64,000 nt of DNA from an uncultured Lachnospiraceae bacterium (GCA_944383765.1 CALWQT010000008.1:38176-102175); one strand, 5' to 3'; counted from the stretch's first letter, positions 26,174 to 35,430 are shown. Program-made: numbers and translations. The notes: generated by a model from the sequence alone, not told the origin.

Positions 26174-29100
26174 TTATACGGCATCTATCTGCTCTTCTTC
26201 TTGCTCCGCCTCTTCTTCCTGCCCTGCCTCTTCTTCCTGCTCTGCCTCTTCTTCCTGCTCCGCCTCTTCTTCCTGCCCTGCCTCTTCTTCCTGCTCTGCC
26301 TCTTCTTCCTGCTCCGCCTCTTCTTCCTGCCCTGCCTCTTCTTCCTGCCCTGCCTCTTCTTCCTGCCCTGCCTCTTCTTCCTGCTCCGCCTCTTCTTCCT
26401 GCTCCGCCTCTTCTTCCTTTATTGACAGGCTAGCAGGCTCTGCCAGAAACAACGACGGAACAACCATTACTTCGAGCTGGAAGTCTCTGTCGTATTCTGT
26501 CAGGTCGACTATTTTCCATTGCTCCTGAAATTCAGGAGGCGACATAAGGGAAGTAACCACAATCTTATAATATCCTAAATAGTGAGGAGTTTGCCCATCA
26601 AACCCCAATGGAGAATCTTCCGGATAATTCCCATCTATGGAATAGACAGTTACAGAAATCCTCTCCGGATTCAGTTTCATTCCATTTTGGTCATATACGG
26701 TTACGGTAGCTGTTACCTGCAAGATATTGATGATCAGGTCCTGCGGCTCTGGAAAATCCGTCCTTTGCCCGATAATAAACTCCTGCCCTGTCTCCTCATA
26801 ACCAGGAGCAGAAGCTACTATCCAATAAGAACCTACCGGAAGCCCCCTCACCTTATAATATCCCCTATCATTGGCGTAAAAAGTACAGATCAAATCCCTA
26901 TTATCTTTATCATACAGCTCCAGTTTTGCATTTAAAACCGGCTCTGTGACGCCGGGAATCTTGATGACATTTCCATCGCTGTCTCCTATCATGGTTCCTT
27001 CCTTGACCAGCTTCCAGCAATACTCCTCTTCTTCATCTTCCAGAATGCTTACACCCACGCTAAAATCCTCATAACCTCCCGCAGTGACGGAAACCGTATA
27101 GATTCCCGGCTCTACCTCAGCACTTTCGTAGAATCCCTCTTCATCAGTAGTCACTGTAATCTCATCTGGATCATCCCCGGATACCAGTCGGACAATAGCA
27201 TTTGCAATCGGCTGCTGGGTTTCCATATCATACACATATCCCTTCCAGGCACCTGGCTGGCTGACTTTTTCTTTCAAATTTACCGTTATTTCTTTCACCG
27301 AATCCGGTACCACCTCCAGTTCTCCTTTATAATCCTGGAATCCCTCTGCTGATACCTGAACTTCATATTGTCCGGACTTCAGTGCATCTTTTTGATAGAC
27401 GCCTCCACTGTCCGTCCTGCCGCCGGCAACCGAGGTTCCATTTTGCCAGATGGAAACATTGGCATTTCCAACGGGACTGCCATCAGCCCCCAGGACTGAT
27501 ACCCTGCAGCCTCCTGTTTCTCCATCTTTCCTAGTCATCTTAATATCCAGAGTCTTGGTCTCCCTCGCCACAATCTCCACCGATGTTTCATAGCTTACAA
27601 AGCCATCTGCCGTCACCCGGACCCGGTAAGCCCCCGGTTCCTGCTTGCTTCCCTGGAAAGATCCATCTTCTTCTGTAAAAACTACATCTACTGCCGTTTC
27701 AGACCCACTGGGCAGTAACTCTATCTTCGCCTGGGCAACTGGAGTTTCTTCCGTCCTCACCGATACCTTTCCTTTGTATCCCCCTTTATTTCTGGTACAC
27801 TCCGGCACGATTCCTGTCTCCTCCACATGAAGGGTCCGGTTTAATATAGAACCATTACGGTTGTCTTCATATTCATACAGGGTTAACTTACCTATTCCTA
27901 TAGTTCCTGATATCTGGCTGATATTGTACAAATTGCCATCCATACACATCTGGAACGGATTCTGGTTATAGATATCTACGCTTCCATCAAACCCATATCC
28001 AGTTTCATATTCTGTGGATATGATCGGAATCTTCAAATAGCTGATGGAAGGCTGTACGGAAAGCCTTACTTTCATAGAGCCCACCGCCTGGAATCCTGTA
28101 ACATCTCCTGCCAGTTGGAAAACTGTTTGAAATCCCTGACCGGTCGTATAATGGAACCCAGACCGGTTATCCAGATAAAAAGCTATCGTTATTTTCCCTT
28201 CTGAATCGAATTTCAAATGGATTTCCCCTTCAAAAAACAAACCGCTGCTCGTTTTGCAGGAAATATTTCCCAGTTTTATATCTAACTCACTTTTCAGGTC
28301 CTCATCGCCATACACAATCTGTCCATTAAAATCATTGTTTAAAACCACCGAAACAGCTTCCACACTGTCTCCTTTTGTCACCAGCTGGTAATCAATACTT
28401 TTTATCTGGAATTGGCCGGACAGCTGGATTCCTTCCCATGAACATACAATATTATATTTTTTGAATAAATCCAGAGAGCCTTGAGTATTTGCATCGGAAA
28501 ACATCATTCTGGCCATTCTGGATTCTACCGGAGTCATAATAACCCCTTCCCCTGGAGTAAACTGGCCAGATACATTTTCACTGCCTGTAACATCTATGGA
28601 ATCTACCACTTCTTCAAATTTAGGCACTTCATAAGAAACCAAAGCTCCCGAATTATCCTGGGTGATATCTTTTACTTTGATTGCCATATCTTCTTCAGAA
28701 GAGTTCTCACTATGAAGAACATAAATATCCCCCTGCTTCCAGTGCTTTACCACCTCAGTGTCTGAAATCCTTACCTGATCAGGTTTTTCTTCCTTAAATG
28801 TCAAATTCTCAACTGTTACCTGATCTTCAAACACAACATCCGGAAAATCTTCCGAAACATTTTCATTGCTACCTCCGGAACTGCTTCCGCCTCCGGAACT
28901 GCTTCCGCCTCCGGAACTGCTTCCGCCTCCGGAACTGCTTCCACCTCCGGAACTGCTTCCGCCTCCGGAACTGCTTCCGCCTCCGGAACCGCTTCCGCCG
29001 GGTCCCAACGTCTTAGAGGATGCTACAGGTTTTGTCAGTATCCCTTTCCCCTCTATAAACTGAACCTGCCCGTTTACGGTCCACATACCGTCTGCGTTCA

Positions 29101-29461
29101 CTTCATATCCATCAGGAGTGATACAGTTTGCATACATTTTTCCTTCTGTATCAAACAGATAACAATATCCGTCAATCCATACCCATTGATTTACCAATGT
29201 TTTTCCATAAGTTCCGTCGTGGGCAGTATTTAAGAAGTACCATATTCCCCTTTCCAGATACCAGCCTGCATGGAGTTTCCCACTGTCGTCCAGATGATAT
29301 TTGCCAAAACCATCATTAATCCAACCTGTTTTTCTTGTTCCGGCCTCTTCATAATACCAATCTGTATTTTCCTGTACCCACTCCCCTGCATACGCCAGAT
29401 TCGCCAGGCAAATGCTGAGCAGAATCGTAAACAAGATGCCTTGTATCTTTTTTCTCCTCAT
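26174..29461 (-). CDS. Large secreted cell-wall-binding protein with carboxypeptidase-regulatory-like repeats and acidic tail
   Basis: A 1095-residue secreted protein. Signal peptide 1-25 ends at AYA. Residues 26-137 are choline-binding-like (YG/GW) cell-wall repeats such as GWYLERGIWYFLN. A Gly-Ser spacer of GGGSSS units follows at 155-198. A unique region comes next, then about four beta-sandwich repeats of the carboxypeptidase-regulatory/SpaA-like type (roughly 560-1000). The C-terminus has 12 six-residue units of EEEA(E/G)Q. No LPxTG sortase signal is present, so attachment is probably through the N-terminal repeats. The ATG at 29461 has AGGAGG 8 bases upstream. Function unknown; an adhesin or matrix-binding role is plausible. 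Confidence 0.85.
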   Translation of the reverse strand: MRRKKIQGILFTILLSICLANLAYAGEWVQENTDWYYEEAGTRKTGWINDGFGKYHLDDSGKLHAGWYLERGIWYFLNTAHDGTYGKTLVNQWVWIDGYCYLFDTEGKMYANCITPDGYEVNADGMWTVNGQVQFIEGKGILTKPVASSKTLGPGGSGSGGGSSSGGGSSSGGGSSSGGGSSSGGGSSSGGGSSSGGSNENVSEDFPDVVFEDQVTVENLTFKEEKPDQVRISDTEVVKHWKQGDIYVLHSENSSEEDMAIKVKDITQDNSGALVSYEVPKFEEVVDSIDVTGSENVSGQFTPGEGVIMTPVESRMARMMFSDANTQGSLDLFKKYNIVCSWEGIQLSGQFQIKSIDYQLVTKGDSVEAVSVVLNNDFNGQIVYGDEDLKSELDIKLGNISCKTSSGLFFEGEIHLKFDSEGKITIAFYLDNRSGFHYTTGQGFQTVFQLAGDVTGFQAVGSMKVRLSVQPSISYLKIPIISTEYETGYGFDGSVDIYNQNPFQMCMDGNLYNISQISGTIGIGKLTLYEYEDNRNGSILNRTLHVEETGIVPECTRNKGGYKGKVSVRTEETPVAQAKIELLPSGSETAVDVVFTEEDGSFQGSKQEPGAYRVRVTADGFVSYETSVEIVARETKTLDIKMTRKDGETGGCRVSVLGADGSPVGNANVSIWQNGTSVAGGRTDSGGVYQKDALKSGQYEVQVSAEGFQDYKGELEVVPDSVKEITVNLKEKVSQPGAWKGYVYDMETQQPIANAIVRLVSGDDPDEITVTTDEEGFYESAEVEPGIYTVSVTAGGYEDFSVGVSILEDEEEEYCWKLVKEGTMIGDSDGNVIKIPGVTEPVLNAKLELYDKDNRDLICTFYANDRGYYKVRGLPVGSYWIVASAPGYEETGQEFIIGQRTDFPEPQDLIINILQVTATVTVYDQNGMKLNPERISVTVYSIDGNYPEDSPLGFDGQTPHYLGYYKIVVTSLMSPPEFQEQWKIVDLTEYDRDFQLEVMVVPSLFLAEPASLSIKEEEAEQEEEAEQEEEAGQEEEAGQEEEAGQEEEAEQEEEAEQEEEAGQEEEAEQEEEAEQEEEAGQEEEAEQEEEQIDAV
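26194..26418 (-). repeat. 18-bp tandem array encoding EEEA(E/G)Q units
   Basis: Twelve units of an 18-base repeat (GCCTCTTCTTCCTGCYCY on the plus strand) encode the acidic tail of the large secreted protein. Reading in protein order, the variable residue is E,E,G,G,G,E,E,G,E,E,G,E, a pattern that suggests block duplications by slippage. Copy number is likely to vary between strains. Confidence 0.92.
28866..29002 (-). repeat. 18-bp tandem array encoding GGGSSS units
   Basis: About seven units of an 18-base repeat (CTTCCGCCTCCGGAACTG on the plus strand) encode a flexible Gly-Ser spacer in the large secreted protein. Units are nearly identical at DNA level, with single-base changes only, so expansion looks recent. 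Confidence 0.92.
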
Positions 29462-29583
29462 TCCCTCTTCCTCCTTTTTATGCATCTCTCAGACTTCCTC
29501 TAATTCCGCTGTATTTGTATATAATATACCTCAATATTCATGTATTATCAAGCATATTTTCGTCATTTTGCCTTTTCTTCCCC

Positions 29584-29634
29584 ACAAAAAAGGCAGTCCC
29601 ATGAGAGCATCACTCCCTCAAGGACTGCCTTTTC
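29584..29634 (-). terminator. Intrinsic terminator downstream of the bcp-like gene
   Basis: On the minus strand AAAAGGCAGTCC and GGACTGCCTTTTTT enclose a loop of about 22 bases that can itself pair (TGAG/CTCA). It lies about 215 bases after the peroxiredoxin stop codon. The spacer 29486-29849 otherwise shows no gene I can support. Confidence 0.75.
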
Positions 29635-29849
29635 CTTTACATTCTAATTGCCTTAGTTTGTAAAAATATGAAAATGATTCCGTAAAAACACCCGCCGGAT
29701 CAGAAAATGTGTGATGAGTAGTGCATCAGGGAATTTCGCAGCCTGATTATTCTCATCCGAAGGGTTCCTCACAGAATTCTTTTTCATCTGTGCCATCTCT
29801 GATGCCATATGCACCAGATTTTCTCACCCGGGTCTTTCTGACCCCACTG

Positions 29850-30314
29850 TCATTCTTTCTTCTGCAGATACTCCAGGATCTCTTCCGCATTGGTATCCGG
29901 CTTTACTTTCAGCCAGACTCTCTCAATCCGGCCTTCCTCGTCAATCAGATACGTGGTCCTCACCACTCCCATGGATACTTTTCCGTACAGCTTTTTCTCC
30001 TGCCATACATCATAAGACTGGATTGCTTCCAGTTCCGTATCTGATACCAGTATAAACGGAAGATTGTACTTCTCCGCAAATTTTTTGTGGGACGCAACAC
30101 TGTCTTTGCTGATTCCGATCACCGGAATTCCCAGGCTCTCATACCTGGGATAAGAAGTCCCAAACGCACAGGCTTCTTTTGTACAGCCTGGTGTCTGATC
30201 TTTCGGATAGAAGTAAACAATCACTTTCTGTCCTCTGAAATCTGACAGTCTTACCATAGTTCCGTTTTGGTCCGGCAGCATAAAATCTGGTGCCTGCATT
30301 CCTGCCTCCAGCAT
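29850..30314 (-). CDS. bcp: Peroxiredoxin, BCP/PrxQ type thiol peroxidase
   Basis: A 154-residue cytoplasmic thioredoxin-dependent peroxidase. The active site TPGCTKEACAF has the peroxidatic cysteine and, five residues later, the resolving cysteine typical of the BCP group. FYPKDQTPG and the C-terminal LEYLQKK match the family. It reduces hydrogen and organic peroxides, useful to an anaerobe under oxygen stress. It appears monocistronic, with a terminator well downstream. Confidence 0.94.
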   Translation of the reverse strand: MLEAGMQAPDFMLPDQNGTMVRLSDFRGQKVIVYFYPKDQTPGCTKEACAFGTSYPRYESLGIPVIGISKDSVASHKKFAEKYNLPFILVSDTELEAIQSYDVWQEKKLYGKVSMGVVRTTYLIDEEGRIERVWLKVKPDTNAEEILEYLQKKE

Positions 30315-30404
30315 AGAGACTGTCTCCTTTCATGTCTTTGTTTTGCATATTATAGCACATTTTTTGTTTTTGGGAAAGGGGTTATCCAAATTCATCTCCT
30401 TTTC

Positions 30405-30432
30405 TTGACATTTAACAATTTTGTAATATAAT
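30405..30432 (+). promoter_or_regulatory. Promoter of first 3D-domain protein
   Basis: Perfect -35 TTGACA (30405-30410) and -10 TATAAT (30427-30432), spaced by 16 bases, 57 bases upstream of the ATG. Confidence 0.85.
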
Positions 30433-30488
30433 AGAGAGAGTGATTATTATCGGAACCTGAAAAACAGAACATTCAGTGAGGTTAATCT

Positions 30489-31025
30489 ATGAAATTATTA
30501 CACAGATATTTACAGACAGCCGTAATAACAGCTGCCGCCACCCTGTTGCTGTCTTTCACCGTATTGGCAGCGGAACCTGGCTCCGACGTTGTATCCGACA
30601 CTTCCGGAGGACTGATCACCGCTTCTGATGAAGCCGAACAGCGAGATGCCGTTACCGGTCCGGGAACTGGCGGTCAGGAATCTTCAGAAAAAACAGATAC
30701 TGAAACAGACAGCACCGGAACCTATGAAAAGGGAGAATCTGTAGGTCTTTTCACTACAACCGGTTATTGCAACTGCTCCAAATGTTCAGGCGGACATAAT
30801 CTTACGTATTCCGGAACCGTTCCCCAGGCACAGCATACTATTTCCGCTGACCTTAATCTGTTTCCCATTGGAACAAAACTATGGATTGACGGAGTTGTCT
30901 ATACAGTGGAAGATAAGGGAACATCCGTAAAAGGAAATTGGATTGACATTTTTTACGATAATCATAGCGACGCCCTGGATCATGGTATGAAAACCCAGGA
31001 AGTTTATCGGGCTGTTGAGGTCTGA
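30489..31025 (+). CDS. Secreted 3D-domain protein (putative peptidoglycan-acting)
   Basis: A 178-residue secreted protein with a signal peptide ending near VLAAEP and a Ser/Thr/Glu-rich linker. The C-terminal 3D domain starts at GLFTTTGYCNCSKCSGG and has the three aspartates that name the family in ISADLNLFPIG, VEDKGTSVKG and IDIFYD. 3D domains occur in lytic transglycosylases and resuscitation factors that cut peptidoglycan. The domain pairs with a second, larger 3D protein directly downstream, each with its own promoter and terminator. Confidence 0.87.
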   Translation: MKLLHRYLQTAVITAAATLLLSFTVLAAEPGSDVVSDTSGGLITASDEAEQRDAVTGPGTGGQESSEKTDTETDSTGTYEKGESVGLFTTTGYCNCSKCSGGHNLTYSGTVPQAQHTISADLNLFPIGTKLWIDGVVYTVEDKGTSVKGNWIDIFYDNHSDALDHGMKTQEVYRAVEV

Positions 31026-31050
31026 TGAAAGTCAACTATCCATACAAAAG

Positions 31051-31087
31051 AAAACGATACGCAGACAGCGTATCGTTTTTTTATTTT
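31051..31087 (+). terminator. Intrinsic terminator
   Basis: AAACGATACGC and GCGTATCGTTT form an 11-bp stem with a 5-base loop followed by T7. It ends the first 3D-domain transcript. Confidence 0.93.
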
Positions 31088-31108
31088 TTAATTTCATTTT
31101 ACAAAAAC

Positions 31109-31136
31109 TTGACAAATATGAAAATCTATGTAAAAT
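31109..31136 (+). promoter_or_regulatory. Promoter of second 3D-domain protein
   Basis: -35 TTGACA (31109-31114) and -10 TAAAAT (31131-31136), spaced by 16 bases, 64 bases before the ATG at 31201. The spacing and AT-rich spacer resemble the promoter of the first 3D gene, so both may be co-regulated. Confidence 0.75.
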
Positions 31137-31200
31137 AGACTACTGTTCTTAATTTGTTACATTTTTATTACAAAGTTTACAAAAAAGTGAGGTATTTATT

Positions 31201-31911
31201 ATGAAATATAAATTGATATTAACCGCTTTCCTGACTGCTTTCCTGACAGTCCTCCCTTGCAATACCACTGCCCTGGCATCCGTATATACCGGTCATTTAG
31301 ACAGCACCTCGGAAGAATGTATTTCCGGTTGGGCATGGGATTCTGAAAACCCTTCCCATGCTGTCAATGTCCAGATTCTTGTGAAAAACTCCTCCTTTTC
31401 TACCGTTCAGGAATTATCTGCTACAGCAGACCTGTATTACAGCCACCTGTCTGATGCCGGCATCGGAACCGGAAAATATGGATTCTCTGTCTCCATGAAC
31501 TGGTCTTCCCTCCCTGATGGTTTCTATTTTGTGGAAGCCTATGTAGCTGGCACAAAACTTCCCAACTGCCTGCAGGTGACTAAATCCGGTTCCTCTGTTT
31601 CCTATACTTCAGGCTCCTCTGTCCGCTCCCTGGGAGTTTTCCAGACAACCGCTTATTGCCCCTGCTATTCCTGTTCGGAAGGATGGGGACGTCATACCTC
31701 TACTGGCGCCATCGCCTCCGCACGCCATACCATAGCTGTGGATCCAAGGGTCATCCCTTACGGAAGCCGGGTTATGATCAATGGTATGGTATATACAGCA
31801 GAGGACAGGGGAGGCGCCGTAAAAGGCAACCATATTGATATTTTCTTTGACACCCATGGAGAAACCCGTCAGTATGGTACCCAGTATACAGAAGTCTTTC
31901 TTCTGCAATAA
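31201..31911 (+). CDS. Secreted two-domain protein with C-terminal 3D domain
   Basis: A 236-residue secreted protein. Signal peptide ends near ALASVYTG. Residues about 25-115 form a beta-rich domain (GHLDSTSEECISGWAWDSENP) of the kind found beside cell-surface and Ig-like modules. The C-terminal 3D domain (FQTTAYCPCYSCSEGWGRHT onward) keeps the Asp residues in AVDPRVIPYG, AEDRGGAVKG and IDIFFD. It is probably a peptidoglycan-remodelling enzyme, paralogous in its C-terminus to the preceding gene. Confidence 0.85.
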   Translation: MKYKLILTAFLTAFLTVLPCNTTALASVYTGHLDSTSEECISGWAWDSENPSHAVNVQILVKNSSFSTVQELSATADLYYSHLSDAGIGTGKYGFSVSMNWSSLPDGFYFVEAYVAGTKLPNCLQVTKSGSSVSYTSGSSVRSLGVFQTTAYCPCYSCSEGWGRHTSTGAIASARHTIAVDPRVIPYGSRVMINGMVYTAEDRGGAVKGNHIDIFFDTHGETRQYGTQYTEVFLLQ

Positions 31912-31921
31912 CAGTCTTACG

Positions 31922-31960
31922 AAAAGCCTGAGGTCTGAAAATCCGGCCTCAGGCTTTTTT
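31922..31960 (+). terminator. Intrinsic terminator
   Basis: AGCCTGAGG and CCTCAGGCT form a 9-bp stem with a 13-base loop followed by T6, eleven bases after the second 3D-domain gene. Confidence 0.92.
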
Positions 31961-32042
31961 CTGTCCAATACAAGTATATACTTTTCCTATTTCAGTGTTA
32001 TAATGAATCCATATCTATTTTTTACAGACAGGAGAGGCATTC

Positions 32043-33410
32043 ATGAATAATGAAAACAGAACACAACTTTTTGAACAAACCCCGATTCCCAAAGCAGTAG
32101 CAAAACTGGCCGTTCCCACCATATTAAGTTCTCTTGTTATGGTTCTTTATAATCTGGCTGATACTTATTTTGTAGGAATGCTGAACGACCCGATCCAGAA
32201 TGCAGCCGTCACTCTGGCAGCTCCGGTACTTCTTGCCTTTAACGCTATCAACAATCTGTTCGGCGTAGGAAGCTCCAGTATGATGAGCCGTGCTCTGGGA
32301 AGAAAAGATTACGATACCGTATATCGCAGTTCTGCTTTCGGTTTCTATTGTGCTGTATGTTCAGGAATCCTTTTTTCTCTCATCTGCACGATTTTTCTTA
32401 CTCCCCTTCTTTCCCTGCTGGGAGCCAGTCCTGAGACAACTGCCGCTACTGCCGGGTATTTAAAATGGACTACCTGTCTGGGGGCCACCCCTGCTATCCT
32501 GAATGTGGTGATGGCTTATCTGGTACGTTCTGAAGGAAATGCCCTTCATGCCAGCATCGGTACCATGAGCGGCTGTCTGTTAAACATTATTCTGGACCCT
32601 ATTTTTATCCTTCCGTGGGGATTCCACATGGGAGCTGCCGGTGCCGGACTTGCCACCTTTTTATCAAACTGTGTAGCATGCTGCTATTTCTTTATCCTGC
32701 TGTTTATCAAGCGGGGAAAAACTTACGTCTGCATTCATCCCCGTATGTTCCGCCTGAACAAGAACATTATCCTTGGAGTTTGCGGTGTAGGTGTTCCAGC
32801 TGCTATCCAGAATCTCCTCAATGTCACTGGCATGACCATCTTAAATAACTTTACTTCGGCTTACGGTGCCAACGCCGTGGCTGCTATGGGCATTACCCAA
32901 AAGCTGTACATGATTCCCATGTACATCTCCCAGGGCCTTTCTCAGGGAATCATGCCTCTGATCAGTTACAATTATGCTTCCGGCAATATCAAACGAATGA
33001 AGAAAACTCTGTTTTTCTCAGCCAAAACCGTACTTACCTTCATGCTTATAGCTGTGGTATTCTATCACTCCACAGCCAGTTCCCTTATCAGGCTGTTTAT
33101 GGAAAATGAAGAGATCATCGCATACGGAACCCGTTTCCTTCAGGGCTTTTGTCTTGGGCTTCCTTTCCTTTGTCTCGATTTCCTGGCTGTCGGCGTGTTC
33201 CAGGCAGTGGGAATGGGACGGGAATCTTTCCTGTTTGCCATATTGAGAAAAATCGTATTGGAAATTCCTGCCCTGTGCATATTAAATGCCCTGTTCCCTC
33301 TTTACGGTCTGGCTTACGCCCAGCTTACAGCTGAAATGATCCTGGCTGCAGCCGCTGTCATCGTGCTTTACCGAATGTTCCAAAAATTGCAAAAAAAGCA
33401 AAAATTATAA
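32043..33410 (+). CDS. MATE family multidrug/sodium antiporter
   Basis: A 455-residue membrane exporter with about 12 hydrophobic segments and the two-fold MATE/MatE domain layout. The N-terminal TPIPKAVAKLAVPTILSSLVMVLYNLADTYFVG and the second-half start GVPAAIQNLLNVTGMTILNN are family hallmarks. It exports cationic compounds in exchange for Na+ or H+. A TATAAT box lies at 31999-32004 and GGAGAGG precedes the ATG. The fbp gene starts 20 bases later and is probably co-transcribed. Confidence 0.92.
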   Translation: MNNENRTQLFEQTPIPKAVAKLAVPTILSSLVMVLYNLADTYFVGMLNDPIQNAAVTLAAPVLLAFNAINNLFGVGSSSMMSRALGRKDYDTVYRSSAFGFYCAVCSGILFSLICTIFLTPLLSLLGASPETTAATAGYLKWTTCLGATPAILNVVMAYLVRSEGNALHASIGTMSGCLLNIILDPIFILPWGFHMGAAGAGLATFLSNCVACCYFFILLFIKRGKTYVCIHPRMFRLNKNIILGVCGVGVPAAIQNLLNVTGMTILNNFTSAYGANAVAAMGITQKLYMIPMYISQGLSQGIMPLISYNYASGNIKRMKKTLFFSAKTVLTFMLIAVVFYHSTASSLIRLFMENEEIIAYGTRFLQGFCLGLPFLCLDFLAVGVFQAVGMGRESFLFAILRKIVLEIPALCILNALFPLYGLAYAQLTAEMILAAAAVIVLYRMFQKLQKKQKL

Positions 33411-33430
33411 GAGAGGATTGACAACGCCTT

Positions 33431-35389
33431 ATGAAATCTCTGGAATCCCGTTATCTGGAACGGCTGTCCGAGCTGTATCCCACCATTGCTGACGCCTCTA
33501 CAGAAATCATCAATTTAGAAGCTATTTTAAACCTTCCAAAAGGGACGGAGCACTTCCTCACAGATATTCATGGAGAATATGAAGCTTTTTCCCATGTATT
33601 AAAAAACGGTTCCGGAGCCGTAAAGCGAAAAATTGACGATGTTTTTGGGAACACCCTGAGCAGGCAGGATAAGCAATCCCTGGCCACTCTGATCTACTAT
33701 CCTGCCGAAAAAATGAACCGCATCTTAGAGCAGGAAGAGAACCCGGAAGACTGGTATAAAATCACATTATACCGTCTGATTGCCGTATGCCGCCGTGCGT
33801 CCAGCAAATATACACGCTCCAAAGTAAGAAAAGCTTTACCCAAAGAATTTGCTTATGTAATGGAAGAACTGCTTACCGAACAGGCTGACCGGACCGACAA
33901 GGAATCCTACTACGATGCCATCATCCAGTCCATCATCGGTGTTGGCCGTGCCCGGCAGTTCATCATTGCCTTAAGCGAGCTGATACAGCGTCTGACCATT
34001 GACCATCTCCACATCGTAGGTGATATTTACGACAGAGGGCCAGGCCCTCATATGATCATGGATAAACTGATGGATTACCATTCACTTGATATTCAATGGG
34101 GAAACCATGATATTCTCTGGATGGGAGCCGCTGCCGGCCATATGGGATGTATCGCCAACGTGATCCGCATCTGCGCCCGATACGGAAATCTGGATATTCT
34201 GGAAGACGGTTATGGAATCAACCTGCTTCCTCTGGCAACCTTTTCCATCAATACCTATGGCAATGATCCCTGCCACTGTTTCCGGTTGAAAGATTCCAAT
34301 ACCCATGACCCGTCAGAGACAGAACTCAACCAGAAAATGCACAAAGCAATCTCCATCATTCAGTTTAAGATTGAAGGGCAGCTGAGCAGATCCAATCCTG
34401 ATTTTTATCTGAACGACCGGAATCTTCTCCACCGCATCCATTACAGCCATGGAACGTTACAGTTAGACGGCAGGGAATATAAACTTCTGGACACCAATTT
34501 TCCTACAGTAGATCCTGAGAATCCTTATCTTCTCACTTCTCAGGAGGCAGAAATCATGAACCGCCTGCAGCGGGCATTTATAAACTGTGAAAAACTTCAA
34601 AGGCATATGAAATTCCTGATTTCCAAAGGAAGCCTTTACAAAGTTTATAACAATAATCTTCTGTACCATGGCTGTGTTCCGTTAAACCAGGACGGCACCT
34701 TTCGGGAAGTGGAGATTTATGGAAAAAAATATAAAGGAAAAGCTCTTTTTGATGTGCTGGATAATTATGTCCGGAAAGGGTTCCAGTCTATCAATGAAGA
34801 AGAGCGGGAACGAGGCAGGAATATCATGTGGTATATCTGGCATAATGAAAATTCCCCCTTGTTTGGTAAGGACAAAATGGCAACCTTTGAACGCTATTTT
34901 CTGGCAGACGAAGAAACCCATAAAGAAATAAAAAATCCTTATTACCGTTTTCTGGAACAGGAATCCGTGGTTGACCGGATATTAAAAGAATTCGGGCTGA
35001 ATCCTTCCGAAGCCCACATTATAAATGGCCATGTACCAGTCAGGTCAAAAGACGGGGAAAGTCCTGTAAAATGCGGCGGAAAACTGCTGGTGATCGACGG
35101 CGGTTTTTCCAAAGCCTATCAGAAAGAAACCGGTATTGCCGGATACACCCTGATCTATAATTCTTATGGACTGATCCTGGCTGCCCACGAACCATTTGAA
35201 TCTACAGAAGCTGCTATTGAAAAAGAAAGCGATATTCATTCTGATAATCAGATGATACAATGGGTTCCCGTAAGAAAATGCGTAGGCGATACCGATACCG
35301 GCCGGGATCTGAAAGAAAAAATCGCAGATTTAAAAAGACTCTTGGAAGCCTATTACAACGGCACGATTACAGAAAAATTTACTGGATGA
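33431..35389 (+). CDS. fbp: Fructose-1,6-bisphosphatase class III
   Basis: A 652-residue enzyme that dephosphorylates fructose-1,6-bisphosphate for gluconeogenesis. This class is the Firmicutes type. Its metallophosphatase signature is seen in DIYDRGPGPHMIMDKLM and WGNHDILWMGAAAG (residues about 200-240), and the N-terminus ADASTEIINLEAILNLPKGTEHFLTDIHGEYEAF is highly conserved. The nearest ribosome site, GAGAGG, is about 14 bases before the ATG, longer than usual, so translation may be weak or coupled to the MATE gene. Confidence 0.96.
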   Translation: MKSLESRYLERLSELYPTIADASTEIINLEAILNLPKGTEHFLTDIHGEYEAFSHVLKNGSGAVKRKIDDVFGNTLSRQDKQSLATLIYYPAEKMNRILEQEENPEDWYKITLYRLIAVCRRASSKYTRSKVRKALPKEFAYVMEELLTEQADRTDKESYYDAIIQSIIGVGRARQFIIALSELIQRLTIDHLHIVGDIYDRGPGPHMIMDKLMDYHSLDIQWGNHDILWMGAAAGHMGCIANVIRICARYGNLDILEDGYGINLLPLATFSINTYGNDPCHCFRLKDSNTHDPSETELNQKMHKAISIIQFKIEGQLSRSNPDFYLNDRNLLHRIHYSHGTLQLDGREYKLLDTNFPTVDPENPYLLTSQEAEIMNRLQRAFINCEKLQRHMKFLISKGSLYKVYNNNLLYHGCVPLNQDGTFREVEIYGKKYKGKALFDVLDNYVRKGFQSINEEERERGRNIMWYIWHNENSPLFGKDKMATFERYFLADEETHKEIKNPYYRFLEQESVVDRILKEFGLNPSEAHIINGHVPVRSKDGESPVKCGGKLLVIDGGFSKAYQKETGIAGYTLIYNSYGLILAAHEPFESTEAAIEKESDIHSDNQMIQWVPVRKCVGDTDTGRDLKEKIADLKRLLEAYYNGTITEKFTG

Positions 35390-35392
35390 CCA

Positions 35393-35430
35393 AAAAAGAC
35401 CAGACAGCTTCAGCTGTCTGGTCCTGCTTT
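35393..35430. terminator. Bidirectional terminator shared by fbp and rsmH
   Basis: GACCAGACAGC and GCTGTCTGGTC form an 11-bp perfect stem around a TTCA loop. Towards rsmH the exit has six T residues; towards fbp the exit is CCTGCTTTTAT. The rsmH stop codon (TGA, 35410-35412) is inside the loop, so the hairpin overlaps the last codons of rsmH. Confidence 0.88.

Noticed and set aside
26201..26425. Plus-strand frame of Leu/Phe/Cys repeats (LFFLPC) opposite the acidic tail
   Set aside because: It is the complement of the EEEA(E/G)Q tandem array. It has no ribosome site and no start in a sensible place; the sense strand explains the repeats.
28866..29002. Possible CRISPR-like array from regular 18-bp repeats
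   Set aside because: The units are head-to-tail with no spacers and encode a GGGSSS linker in frame; there are no cas genes in the window.
28798..29063. Plus-strand frames with RLRNCF and PPELL repeats
   Set aside because: These are antisense shadows of the GGGSSS array in the large secreted protein.
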